This document shows, piece after piece, positions 51,082 to 60,014 of a DNA stretch of 64,000 nt. Source of the DNA: Bacillus_I endophytica_A (GTDB taxonomy: Bacteria > Bacillota > Bacilli > Bacillales > Bacillaceae_H); contig NZ_JALAMS010000015.1 in the NCBI RefSeq assembly GCF_026790145.1, positions 186,001 to 250,000 of the forward strand. Reading direction: 5' to 3'. The position numbers were made by a program, and so were the translations under genes. Position 1 is the first letter of the stretch, and each line of letters starts with the position of its first letter. Under the pieces are notes generated by a model that had not been told where the DNA came from, did not search any database, and worked only from the letters and a program-made list of their open reading frames with translations.

Positions 51082-51140
51082 ACACACATCTCCCTCTTAC
51101 TTGTACTATATTATTAAAGCTAACATAAAAGGACCGACTA

Positions 51141-51195
51141 ATCAATATATAGTATTCATCAATAAACGACATACTATATATTGATTTTTTGTCAA
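51141..51195 (-). promoter_or_regulatory. nrdJ promoter with two NrdR boxes
   Basis: Perfect 14-bp inverted repeats ATCAATATATAGTA (51141-51154) and TACTATATATTGAT (51172-51185), 31 bp apart start to start, matching the NrdR box form CwATATATwG. A TTGACA (51190-51195) sits directly upstream, so one box would fall in the promoter spacer. NrdR-dATP bound there should repress nrdJ. Confidence 0.75.
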
Positions 51196-51274
51196 GTCCT
51201 TTTCGGAATTTGCTTATTTTTTTAAAACACAACTTTTTTATTGTACACTTTTTTGAAGCAAAATGGGAGAGAGA

Positions 51275-52108
51275 TTATCTACGGTAATTCCATTCATCTT
51301 TAGCATATTTATCCAAAGCTAATTTCTTAACGTAGGCTTCTTCTTCTTCTGAAAGGATGTATTCTTCTAATTTGATGTTCAATCCTTTTTCAAAACCTCT
51401 TTTAAAAGCCTCATTTGCCTCTTCAATTGAAACAATCCGTCCAGCTACATCATTTACTGCAACTGCTTTATTCCGAAAAGATTTTCTCATTCTCTCTTTC
51501 ACACGTTCACTTGGATAATGGAACATGCTAAAAAGCGCTTCCTCATCAATTGAAAGCAAGATAGAACCATGTTGAAGAATGACCCCTTTTTGACGAGTTT
51601 GTGCACTTCCTGCTACTTTACGTCCTTCAACAACAAGTTCGTACCATGAAGGAGCATCAAAACAAACCGAAGATCTTGGATTTTTTAATCCTTCTTTTTC
51701 TTCTTCTGTTCGTGGAATTGCAAAGTAAGCGTCTAAACCAAGCGCGCGAAATCCTTCTAAAAGACCTTCTGAAATTACTCTGTATGCTTCTGTAACCGTA
51801 TGTGGCATGCTTTTGTGTTGCTCAGATACAATAACGCTATACGTGAGCTCATCGTCGTGTAGAACGCCTCTACCGCCTGTTGGCCGTCTTACAAATCCAA
51901 GTCCGCGTTTTCTTACTTCTTCAAAATTCACTTCTTTTTCTGCTTTTTGAAAATAACCGATTGATAAAGTTGCTGGGTCCCATCCATAAAAACGAATAGT
52001 TGGTGGAATTTTGCCTTCACTATGCCAATCAAGTAAAGCTTCATCAAGAGCCATATTATAATACGGTGAATGTTTACTCCAATTAATAAAACACCAAACT
52101 TCTGTCAT
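51275..52108 (-). CDS. lipM: octanoyltransferase LipM
   Basis: 277 aa BPL/LplA-type fold. RRPTGGRGVLHDDELTYSV, catalytic Cys149 in PRSSVCFDAPSWYE and VAGSAQTRQKG with the conserved Lys nearby (GRKVAGSAQ). In B. subtilis LipM (YqhM) moves octanoate from ACP to GcvH, the first step of protein lipoylation. It lies close to the gcv operon whose H protein is its acceptor. Confidence 0.93.
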   Translation of the reverse strand: MTEVWCFINWSKHSPYYNMALDEALLDWHSEGKIPPTIRFYGWDPATLSIGYFQKAEKEVNFEEVRKRGLGFVRRPTGGRGVLHDDELTYSVIVSEQHKSMPHTVTEAYRVISEGLLEGFRALGLDAYFAIPRTEEEKEGLKNPRSSVCFDAPSWYELVVEGRKVAGSAQTRQKGVILQHGSILLSIDEEALFSMFHYPSERVKERMRKSFRNKAVAVNDVAGRIVSIEEANEAFKRGFEKGLNIKLEEYILSEEEEAYVKKLALDKYAKDEWNYRR

Positions 52109-52290
52109 CTTTCTCATCCCTAACTTTTTTCTTTTTTCGACACTTATTTTTTGAACATTCTTATACAGTTTATCAAAACCAATTTGTCGTGCAAAGAATT
52201 TAGGTGGTTGCTTTACTTCTTTTAAAGAGAACTTATATAATAGAGATATCTCGTATTTTAGTAGTCACATGAAAGAGAGGATTATGTTTG

Positions 52291-52680
52291 ATGGAAGGCA
52301 TTTACGTCATTTTAATTTTATTAGGAGCTTTTATCGTATACTCGATCATTATGCTTCTCATGCAACGCCGCATTATGAAATCGTTAACGGAAGCAGAATT
52401 TCGCGCTGGGTACCGTAAAGCGCAGCTTATTGATATTCGCGAACAAAAAGACTTTGAAGGTGGGCACATTTTAGGAGCTCGTAATATCCCGCTTTCACAG
52501 CTAAAAATGCGTATTAAAGAGCTTCGTCCAGATCAGCCTGTCTATCTTTACGATCAAGCTGGCATTCGTACAGGAAAAGCAGCACAAATGATTCGTCGTC
52601 ATCGTGGAATTAAAGACATTTATCAGTTAAAAGGCGGCTTTAAACTTTGGACAGGCAAAGTAAAAACAAAGAAAAAATAA
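52291..52680 (+). CDS. yqhL: YqhL, membrane-anchored rhodanese-like protein lacking the catalytic Cys
   Basis: 129 aa. One N-terminal membrane helix (YVILILLGAFIVYSIIMLL) then a rhodanese domain (QLIDIREQKDFEGGHILGA, NIPLSQLKMRIKEL). The active loop, normally C-x4-R-T/S, reads LYDQAGIRTGKAA, with Asp88 in place of Cys. It is therefore unlikely to transfer sulfur and may be a binding domain. Divergent from lipM, convergent with gcvPB. Confidence 0.88.
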   Translation: MEGIYVILILLGAFIVYSIIMLLMQRRIMKSLTEAEFRAGYRKAQLIDIREQKDFEGGHILGARNIPLSQLKMRIKELRPDQPVYLYDQAGIRTGKAAQMIRRHRGIKDIYQLKGGFKLWTGKVKTKKK

Positions 52681-52695
52681 TGGATTACACATAAG

Positions 52696-52726
52696 AAAAG
52701 GATGGAGAATACTCTCCATCCTTTTT
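52696..52726. terminator. bidirectional terminator between yqhL and gcvPB
   Basis: AAAAGGATGGAGA / TCTCCATCCTTTTT between convergent genes. Confidence 0.9.
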
Positions 52727-52731
52727 GATTG

Positions 52732-54201
52732 TTAAATTTTCACTTCTTCTTTTTTATAACGTAAAACAGGCTTACGAGCTGCAAGTGTTTCATCAAGACG
52801 TCCAATAACCGTTGTGTGCGGGGCTTCTTGCACAATTTCAGGGTTATCTTCTACTTCTTTTGCAATCGTAATCATTGCTTCAATGAAATTATCCAATGTT
52901 TCTTTTGATTCTGTTTCCGTTGGCTCAATCATCATACCTTCTTCTACATTTAACGGGAAATAAATTGTTGGAGGATGATAACCGAAATCAAGAAGTCGTT
53001 TCGCCATATCAAGCGTTCTTACTCCTAAATGCTTCTGTCGCCTTCCAGATAGTACAAATTCATGCTTGCAATGCCGATTAAATGGTAAATCAAAATAAGG
53101 AGCAAGCTTACGCATTAAGTAATTTGCGTTGAGAACCGCATACTCTGATACAGCCTTGAGTCCGTCTCCACCCATTGTGCGAATATATGTATAAGCTCGC
53201 ACATTGATCGAGAAATTCCCATAATACGGCTTAACACGACCAATGGACTTTGGAATGTTATAGTCAAACGTATAACCATTTTCTTTTTTGATTAACACTG
53301 GCTTTGGTAAGAAAGGAATAAGCTCTTTTTTCACTCCAACAGGACCAGAACCAGGGCCACCTCCACCATGAGGACCTGTAAATGTTTTATGCAGATTCAA
53401 ATGAACAACATCAAATCCCATATCTCCTGGACGTGCTTTACTTAATACAGCATTCAAATTTGCTCCATCATAATAAAGTTTCCCGCCTGCATCGTGAACA
53501 ATTTGAGCCATTTCAATAATATTTTCTTCAAACAAACCAAGCGTGTTCGGGTTTGTAAGCATAAGAGCTGCTGTATCCTCTCCAACAACCTGCCGGAGAT
53601 GATTTAAATCTACAAGACCGTTTTCATCTGATTTCACAGTAATGGTTTCAAAACCAGCTACAGTAGCTGAAGCAGGATTTGTTCCATGTGCAGAGTCTGG
53701 AACAATCACTTTTGTTCGGTTAAAATCTCCTTTTTCTTCATGGAAGGCACGAATAAGCATAAGTCCTGTCCATTCTCCGTGAGCTCCTGCTGCAGGCTGC
53801 AACGTGACCTCATCCATTCCGGTAATTTCCTTCAAACTCTCCTGAAGGTCAAATAAAAGAGCGAGAGCTCCTTGAACACTTTCTTCGTCTTGCAATGGAT
53901 GAATATGTGAAAATCCTGGATAACGTGCTACATCTTCATTTACTTTTGGATTGTATTTCATTGTACAAGAACCAAGTGGATAAAAACCTGAGTCAACTCC
54001 ATGGTTTCTTTTTGAAAGAGCTGTATAATGTCTTACAATGTCTAGTTCTGATACTTCTGGTAATAACGGTTCTTCCTTTCTTTCATAGTCTCCTCCTAAA
54101 ATAGAAGAAACGTCTACTTCTTCTACATCAAGTTCTGGCAAGGAATAACCTTTTCTCCCGTGCTTACTCAACTCAAAGATTAGCGGCTGATCAGTTTTCA
54201 T
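52732..54201 (-). CDS. gcvPB: glycine dehydrogenase (decarboxylating) subunit 2
   Basis: 489 aa. PLP-enzyme fold with the cofactor Lys in NLHKTFTGPHGGGGPGSG; also YPLGSCTMKYNPK and AHGTNPASA. With GcvPA it is the P protein of the glycine cleavage system. The start overlaps gcvPA by 11 nt. Confidence 0.97.
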   Translation of the reverse strand: MKTDQPLIFELSKHGRKGYSLPELDVEEVDVSSILGGDYERKEEPLLPEVSELDIVRHYTALSKRNHGVDSGFYPLGSCTMKYNPKVNEDVARYPGFSHIHPLQDEESVQGALALLFDLQESLKEITGMDEVTLQPAAGAHGEWTGLMLIRAFHEEKGDFNRTKVIVPDSAHGTNPASATVAGFETITVKSDENGLVDLNHLRQVVGEDTAALMLTNPNTLGLFEENIIEMAQIVHDAGGKLYYDGANLNAVLSKARPGDMGFDVVHLNLHKTFTGPHGGGGPGSGPVGVKKELIPFLPKPVLIKKENGYTFDYNIPKSIGRVKPYYGNFSINVRAYTYIRTMGGDGLKAVSEYAVLNANYLMRKLAPYFDLPFNRHCKHEFVLSGRRQKHLGVRTLDMAKRLLDFGYHPPTIYFPLNVEEGMMIEPTETESKETLDNFIEAMITIAKEVEDNPEIVQEAPHTTVIGRLDETLAARKPVLRYKKEEVKI

Positions 54202-55543
54202 GATGAAATCCCCTCACTTCTTCTACAAATTTATCAATCTCGTCTTTTGAACGGATTTCCGTTACAGCAATAAGCATACACCCTTGTAAGCTGTTATCAT
54301 CGCGTCCTAAATCATAACCACCAATAATTCCTTTTTTCAAAAGTGAAGCGTTTAGTTTCTGAATACTACAGTCGAAAGAAACAACAAATTCATTGAAAAA
54401 AGCGTTAGAAAACCAAACATCAAACCCTGCTTCTTCAAAAGCTTTTTTCGCATAGTGCGCTTTGCTCATATTTTGCTTTGCCATCTCTTTTACACCACTT
54501 TTGCCGAGGGATGTCATAGCTACTGAAGCTGCTAGAGCGTTTAATGCTTGATTCGAACAAATATTTGACGTTGCTTTGTCACGACGTATATGCTGTTCTC
54601 TTGCCTGAAGCGTCAGCACAAATCCTCGCTTTCCATCATTGTCTTTTGTTTGACCAACAAGTCTTCCAGGAATTTTACGCATTAATTTTTTAGATGTCGC
54701 AAAATAACCGCAGTGAGGCCCTCCAAACTGCATTGGAATTCCAAAAGGTTGAGCGTCTCCTACAACAATATCCGCTCCAAATTCTCCCGGGGGAGCAAGT
54801 ACGCCAAGCGAGAGTGGATTGCTCGACACAACAAAAAGAGCATTTTGCTTATGAGCAATTTTTTCAATTTCTTTTAAAGGTTCAACTTGACCGAAAAAGT
54901 TTGGATATTGAAGAATAACGCTTCCCACATTTTCATCCATCTCTTCTTCTAACACTCGTAAATTTGTTAATCCATCCTTATGAGGAATTTCAACAACAGT
55001 AAGGTTTTGGCCTTTTGCATATGTTTTTAATACCTCTCTTGATTCTGGATGAACAGCTGACGAAACAAGTATTTTTCGTTTTTTAGTATGACCAGCACTT
55101 ACCATCGCCGCTTCCGCAAGTGCTGTACCTCCGTCATACATTGAAGAGTTGGCAACATCCATCCCTGTTAATTCACAAATCATCGTTTGAAATTCAAAAA
55201 TAGCTTGAAGTTCTCCTTGCGAAATCTCAGGCTGATATGGCGTATATGCAGTATAAAACTCCGAGCGTGAAATAATATGGTCTACAATAGAGGGAATGTA
55301 GTGATCATAAACACCTGCGCCTAAAAAAGAAGCATATTGCTTTGTTGAAGCATTTTGCGCTGATAAAGCATAAAGCTCTCGTGTTAAGCAAGCTTCAGGT
55401 GCTCTCTTTTTTAATTTGTATTCTCTTTTAAAACGAACGCTTTCTGGAATATCTTCAAAAAGCTCATCAACGGTAGAAACACCAATTGCTGCTAACATTT
55501 CTCTACGATCTTCTTCTGTCATTGGCAAGTAATGATGGGTCAT
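54191..55543 (-). CDS. gcvPA: glycine dehydrogenase (decarboxylating) subunit 1
   Basis: 450 aa. Homologous to the N-terminal half of single-chain GcvP: RYLPMTEEDRREMLAAIG-like start, FLGAGVYDHYIPSIVDHII, YQPEISQGELQAIFEFQT. It overlaps gcvT by 4 nt (ATGA) and gcvPB by 11 nt, so the three are co-translated. Confidence 0.97.
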   Translation of the reverse strand: MTHHYLPMTEEDRREMLAAIGVSTVDELFEDIPESVRFKREYKLKKRAPEACLTRELYALSAQNASTKQYASFLGAGVYDHYIPSIVDHIISRSEFYTAYTPYQPEISQGELQAIFEFQTMICELTGMDVANSSMYDGGTALAEAAMVSAGHTKKRKILVSSAVHPESREVLKTYAKGQNLTVVEIPHKDGLTNLRVLEEEMDENVGSVILQYPNFFGQVEPLKEIEKIAHKQNALFVVSSNPLSLGVLAPPGEFGADIVVGDAQPFGIPMQFGGPHCGYFATSKKLMRKIPGRLVGQTKDNDGKRGFVLTLQAREQHIRRDKATSNICSNQALNALAASVAMTSLGKSGVKEMAKQNMSKAHYAKKAFEEAGFDVWFSNAFFNEFVVSFDCSIQKLNASLLKKGIIGGYDLGRDDNSLQGCMLIAVTEIRSKDEIDKFVEEVRGFHHEN

Positions 55544-56646
55544 AGCGTTTTTGCTCCTTTTTTCCGCTTATAAAACGGTGTTTTAATAATGGATGCTTTC
55601 ACAAACTTATTACGAATTTCAACAAACACTTCACTTGCAAGAGAGGTATATTCTTCATTGATAAGAGCCAACCCAATATTTTTTTTTAGAGTTGGAGATT
55701 GCGTTCCTGTTGTTACCTTTCCAACTTCTTTTCCATCTACAAAAACCCGGTAGCCATGACGAGGGATGCCGCGTTCAATCATTTCAAGACCAACAAGTTT
55801 TCGTTTTACTCCTGTTTCTTTTTGTTTTACTAGGTCTTCTTTTCCGATAAATGAAGATTTATTTAACTTAACGGCAAAACCAATTCCTGCTTCATATGGT
55901 GTGATGTCGTGTGAAAGTTCTTGCCCATAAAGGGGAAGAGCTGCTTCAAAGCGAAGGGTATCCCTCGCTCCTAATCCGCATGGTAATAGTCCTTCATCTC
56001 TTCCTGCTCTTAGAATTGTTTCCCATAAGAAAGACGCATGTTCCTTTTGACAATAAATTTCAAATCCATCTTCTCCTGTATAACCAGTTCTTGAAATCAG
56101 CACCTCAACCCCATTTACCGAGACACTATTTTGAAAATTAAAAAAACTTATTTTAGAAAGATCAAGAGAAGTTAGTTTACTTAATACCTTTTCTGATGAA
56201 GGACCTTGTAGAGCGATGAGAGCTATTTCTTCTGATACATTTGTTAACGTAACATCAGGTGTAAGATGGGCTTTCATCCAGTCAAAATCCTTCTCAATAT
56301 TTGAAGCATTCACAACAACAAAATAAGAGTTAAGAGAAAGCTGATAAACAAGCAAATCATCAACAGTTCCTCCATCCTCATAGCACATTGCCGTATACTG
56401 AGCTTTTCCTGGAGAAAGAGCAGAAACATCGTTTGTCATTAATTTTTGTAGATAATCAAGGCTTCCCTTTCCTTCTACTTTAAACTCTCCCATATGTGAA
56501 ACATCAAAAAGCCCACATTTAGTACGAACAGCTATATGCTCTTCTTTTATGGATGAAAATTGAACAGGCATACTCCATCCGCCAAAATCAATCATTTTAG
56601 CACCAAGCTTACTGTGTATATCATAAAGCGGCGTTTTCTTCATCAT
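55540..56646 (-). CDS. gcvT: glycine cleavage system T protein (aminomethyltransferase)
   Basis: About 368 aa. TPLYDIHSKLGAKMIDFGGW, DVSHMGEFKVEGKG, the catalytic Asp region (LGARDTLRFEAALPLYGQEL) and SRTGYTGEDGFEIYC. It moves the aminomethyl carbon to tetrahydrofolate. TAGGAG precedes tandem ATGs; the exact one is uncertain by one codon. First gene of the gcv operon, controlled by the upstream glycine riboswitch. Confidence 0.96.
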   Translation of the reverse strand: MMKKTPLYDIHSKLGAKMIDFGGWSMPVQFSSIKEEHIAVRTKCGLFDVSHMGEFKVEGKGSLDYLQKLMTNDVSALSPGKAQYTAMCYEDGGTVDDLLVYQLSLNSYFVVVNASNIEKDFDWMKAHLTPDVTLTNVSEEIALIALQGPSSEKVLSKLTSLDLSKISFFNFQNSVSVNGVEVLISRTGYTGEDGFEIYCQKEHASFLWETILRAGRDEGLLPCGLGARDTLRFEAALPLYGQELSHDITPYEAGIGFAVKLNKSSFIGKEDLVKQKETGVKRKLVGLEMIERGIPRHGYRVFVDGKEVGKVTTGTQSPTLKKNIGLALINEEYTSLASEVFVEIRNKFVKASIIKTPFYKRKKGAKTL

Positions 56647-56721
56647 TCTCATCTCCTATAAAATTGACATCTCTATTTTCAATAGAATTCTGTCTTCTAT
56701 GTTAATAGAAAACGGTATTAA

Positions 56722-56764
56722 AAAAAGGACAGAGTACTCCCTTTTAAGAAGTACTCTGTCCTTT
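56722..56764 (-). terminator. expression-platform terminator of the glycine riboswitch
   Basis: On the minus strand AAAGGACAGAGTAC-N13-GTACTCTGTCCTTT followed by a T tract. The 5' strand of the stem is shared with the last part of aptamer II, so glycine binding should prevent its formation and let gcvT be transcribed. Confidence 0.85.
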
Positions 56765-56930
56765 GACCTGAAAGTTTCCCTTTCCTCACACGAAAAGGTT
56801 GCCTCGTTGGTGGCTTGGTTTTAAGCTCTCTCCAGAGTTGCGTCAAACAAAGGTCTTTTTGCCTGAGAGATTCGCTCATTCGCTTGCTCCTTCGGCGCTA
56901 CAACATAATAGTCTCTCCCTTTGTTTTCAT
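56756..56930 (-). promoter_or_regulatory. tandem glycine riboswitch (gcvT leader)
   Basis: Two glycine aptamers in a row on the minus strand. Aptamer I: GGGAGAGACT, CGCCGAAGGAGCAAGC, ATCTCTCAGGCAAAAAGACC. Aptamer II: CTCTGGAGAGAGC, CCACCAACGAGGCAACC, AAACTTTCAGGTCAAAGGAC. This is the standard arrangement upstream of gcvT-gcvPA-gcvPB in bacilli and acts as a transcriptional on switch. Confidence 0.95.
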
Positions 56931-57105
56931 TCGCATCTATATTTTGTTACAGTTTCGGACATACTACATAAAAAAAGAAAAATGAACTCGTTGCAAAATG
57001 TTCATGCACTGAAAAATACTTATTAAACAATTCTTGAATACAAATTTATCCTACCATTAAACTTTATGAAAATTCAATAAAAATTTGCAGAAGAGGTGCA
57101 AAAAT

Positions 57106-58788
57106 ATGAATGTTCCGATTTCATTTGATCATGAATGGCAAGATTCGTTTCTAAAATCATTCGAAGAAGACGGCCCTTGGGCAAATTACGACATTTATCA
57201 GCTTGCCTATAAAGTTGCCCAAAGAACAGCGGTTCCTTCTTTTCACGACCTTCAAGCTCCGAGCTATTTGGCCGACTTAACTCCTCTTCCACATCAACTT
57301 GAAGTTGCTAAAAAAGTAGTAACAGAGATGAACGGGAAAGCTATATTAGCTGATGAAGTTGGACTTGGTAAGACAATTGAAGCAGGACTTATTTTAAAAG
57401 AATATATGATTCGAGGTCTTGTAAAAAAAGTACTCATTCTCGTCCCTGCTTCCCTTGTATCTCAGTGGACGATAGAACTTAATCAAAAGTTCCATATTCC
57501 AGCAGTTGCACAGCGCAAATCTTATGTGTGGGAGCAATGCGATGTTGTTGTTTCTTCTATTGATACAGCAAAACGCATGCCGCACAGAGACATTATTTTA
57601 GAACAAAATTATGATTTTATTATTATTGATGAAGCTCACAAATTAAAAAATCATAAAACTAAAAACTATCAATTTGTACAAGAGCTAAAAAAGAAGTTTT
57701 GTCTTCTTTTAACAGCTACACCTGTGCAAAATAAAATTGAAGAAATCTTTAATCTTGTTTCTCTTTTAAAGCCTGGTCATCTCGGAAATCAAGCATATTT
57801 TGAAGAGTTGTTTTCAGCGAAAAACCGCAAGCTAGAAAACGATGAACATTTGCGCGAACTTATTAATAAAGTCATGATTCGCAACAGAAGACAAGATACT
57901 GGAATCGAATGGACAAGTCGGAAAGTCGAAACCATTCCGATTCAGTTTTCTAAGGAGGAGCGTGCGCTATATGACGCTATTGGATCGTTTAAAGAACACG
58001 ATAGCCCATCAAGTGCTTTTGCTCTTTTAACACTACAACGCGAAGCATGCAGCAGCAAAGAAGCTGTATATATGACACTTAAAGGAATGCTTGATAAAGA
58101 AAGTGAAGAGTATACCCCTCCATACACTTTAATTGAGACGCTCATGGACAGGATTGGAAACATCGGAAAAACTGGGCGAAATTCAAAAGCAGAAAAAATG
58201 GTAGAACTCATTAAGAAAATTGATGACAAAGTTATTGTTTTCACTGAATACAGGGCAACACAAATGTATTTGCAGTGGCTCTTGCAGCAGCATGGTATTT
58301 CTTCGGTTCCATTCCGCGGGGGCTTTAAACGCGGAAAAAAAGATTGGATGAAACAGCTTTTCCAAAACAATGTTCAAGTTCTTATTGCTACAGAAGCAGG
58401 TGGAGAAGGAATCAACTTGCAATTCTGTCATCATATTATTAACTATGATCTTCCGTGGAATCCAATGCGCCTTGAACAGCGAATCGGAAGGATTCACCGC
58501 CTTGGGCAGGAAAAAGATGTCCATATTTATAATTTTGCAACGTCTGGAACAATTGAAGAGCATATCCTAAAGCTTTTATATGAAAAAATCCGCTTGTTTG
58601 AACGCGTAATTGGCAATTTAGACGATATTCTTACACAGCTTGAAATGAAAGACTTTGAAGAATATGTGAACGATGTTTTCCTTCATTCTCGTTCTGAGGG
58701 AGAAATGAAACTTAAAATGGAACATTTGTCTTCTATTATTGATGATATGAACGATGGAGAGGAGAATGCAGCAAATGCAGCAACATGA
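57106..58788 (+). CDS. yqhH: SNF2-family helicase YqhH
   Basis: 560 aa. Walker A AILADEVGLGKTIEAGLIL, DEAH box IIIDEAHKLKNHKT, motif III LLTATPVQN and motif VI LEQRIGRIHRLGQ. A Swi2/Snf2-type ATPase, RapA-like in its short form. The start at MNVPISF follows AGAGGTG. Overlaps yqhG by 14 nt, as in B. subtilis. Substrate not known. Confidence 0.93.
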   Translation: MNVPISFDHEWQDSFLKSFEEDGPWANYDIYQLAYKVAQRTAVPSFHDLQAPSYLADLTPLPHQLEVAKKVVTEMNGKAILADEVGLGKTIEAGLILKEYMIRGLVKKVLILVPASLVSQWTIELNQKFHIPAVAQRKSYVWEQCDVVVSSIDTAKRMPHRDIILEQNYDFIIIDEAHKLKNHKTKNYQFVQELKKKFCLLLTATPVQNKIEEIFNLVSLLKPGHLGNQAYFEELFSAKNRKLENDEHLRELINKVMIRNRRQDTGIEWTSRKVETIPIQFSKEERALYDAIGSFKEHDSPSSAFALLTLQREACSSKEAVYMTLKGMLDKESEEYTPPYTLIETLMDRIGNIGKTGRNSKAEKMVELIKKIDDKVIVFTEYRATQMYLQWLLQQHGISSVPFRGGFKRGKKDWMKQLFQNNVQVLIATEAGGEGINLQFCHHIINYDLPWNPMRLEQRIGRIHRLGQEKDVHIYNFATSGTIEEHILKLLYEKIRLFERVIGNLDDILTQLEMKDFEEYVNDVFLHSRSEGEMKLKMEHLSSIIDDMNDGEENAANAAT

Positions 58789-59596
58789 CATCCACCAGTT
58801 CTTGAAAGGATATTTTCAATCAACAGAGTGCTCAATTCTTGAAGAAGGAAACGGTTATCTAACTGTTCAACTTACAATTGATCAAGACAAAGAGCTTATG
58901 AATCGCCCTTTTTACTGGCACTATTTAGAAAAAGTTGGCGGGGAGCCAAATCCCGCCTCTTTAACATTTATTACAAATGAACAGCGTGCACCACAAGACA
59001 TTAAAGGAGAGAAAGTTCATTTCGGTTCTCCCCGCCTTCATCAAATTTTCCAAGCAACAAGAAGGTTTGGCTCAGCAATCAGGCTTTATGAAGCTAATGT
59101 AGCACGTTCAACTCATAATACTGCTTTGCATCCTTGGCTTAATATGAACGTTATGGTGTCGTATCAGTGTGATCATAAAAGAGATTATCTTTTATCTCTT
59201 GGAATCCACTTAATTACAGGAAATATTATTGAAGATTTTCACGAACTTTTAAAAGGGCAAGCACTAACGCCTAAAATTCCAGACTTTACGTTTACCCTTT
59301 CTCCTATTATTAAACCAAAAAGCGGATTCAATCGCCTTCATCAATATATTGAAAAACATATATATGAGGATGACCACAGCTGGGCGGAAGAAGCAAAAGA
59401 AAGATGGAAACAGGATCTTGATCTTCTTAATCATTTCTACGAAGACATTGAGGAAAAGCCATCAACGTATGATATTGAAAAGAAGGCGCTTCAAGACCAA
59501 TATGAACCAAGAATCTCTGTCAACGTCGTTAACGGAGGAATCTTTTATTTACAGGAAGGAACAGTTCGTACCCTTTTACAACGAAAAATGGCTTGA
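58775..59596 (+). CDS. yqhG: YqhG family protein
   Basis: About 273 aa without a recognised catalytic motif. It begins MQQHDIHQFLKGYFQ with GAGGAG 9 nt upstream. Conserved stretches NRPFYWHYLEKVGGEPNP and VSYQCDHKRDYLLSLGIHLI match the YqhG family. It is always paired with yqhH, so it may be a partner of that helicase. Confidence 0.88.
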   Translation: MQQHDIHQFLKGYFQSTECSILEEGNGYLTVQLTIDQDKELMNRPFYWHYLEKVGGEPNPASLTFITNEQRAPQDIKGEKVHFGSPRLHQIFQATRRFGSAIRLYEANVARSTHNTALHPWLNMNVMVSYQCDHKRDYLLSLGIHLITGNIIEDFHELLKGQALTPKIPDFTFTLSPIIKPKSGFNRLHQYIEKHIYEDDHSWAEEAKERWKQDLDLLNHFYEDIEEKPSTYDIEKKALQDQYEPRISVNVVNGGIFYLQEGTVRTLLQRKMA

Positions 59597-59616
59597 AAAC
59601 AACAAGGAGGATTTTG

Positions 59617-59958
59617 ATGAAACTTTTTATTAAAACAATTGTTGCATTTTTTTCATTAAGCCTTATTACCGTGCCGTTTTTGTACGGTCATGCCGAAACA
59701 TCTTCACATATAACTCAATCAGCTGATCACGCAAAATGGGGCCGCCTCGCTGTTAAACAGACACAAATGAGGTATCCTGTTGCTCAAATTAAAGATTATG
59801 CATATCTTGGCAGAGGAAAAGAAAAAAATCTTGAAACACAGCGCTTTAAACTTTGGCTTCAGCAAGGAGAGAAAAAGTTTACTGTGTTCATTACAATCAA
59901 AGTTGATCCGAAAAACAACACGATGAAGAAAATTCAGTTTGTAGAAAGTTTAAATTAA
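59617..59958 (+). CDS. yqzG: YqzG, secreted DUF3889 protein
   Basis: 113 aa with a Sec signal peptide (KLFIKTIVAFFSLSLITV, cleavage about after YGHA) and a DUF3889 domain (WGRLAVKQTQMRYPVAQIKD, FKLWLQQGEKKFTVFITIKV). AAGGAGG lies before MKLFIK. The function is unknown. It follows yqhG as in B. subtilis, where sinI comes next; here cyd genes come instead. Confidence 0.87.
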   Translation: MKLFIKTIVAFFSLSLITVPFLYGHAETSSHITQSADHAKWGRLAVKQTQMRYPVAQIKDYAYLGRGKEKNLETQRFKLWLQQGEKKFTVFITIKVDPKNNTMKKIQFVESLN

Positions 59959-59986
59959 AAAAGAGGAGCGAATTTGCTCCTCTTTT
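59956..59986. terminator. bidirectional terminator between yqzG and cydD
   Basis: AAAAAAGAGGAGC-gaattt-GCTCCTCTTTTT between convergent operons. Confidence 0.9.
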
Positions 59987-60014
59987 TAATTAGCCAATAA
60001 GAAAAGAATCGGCT

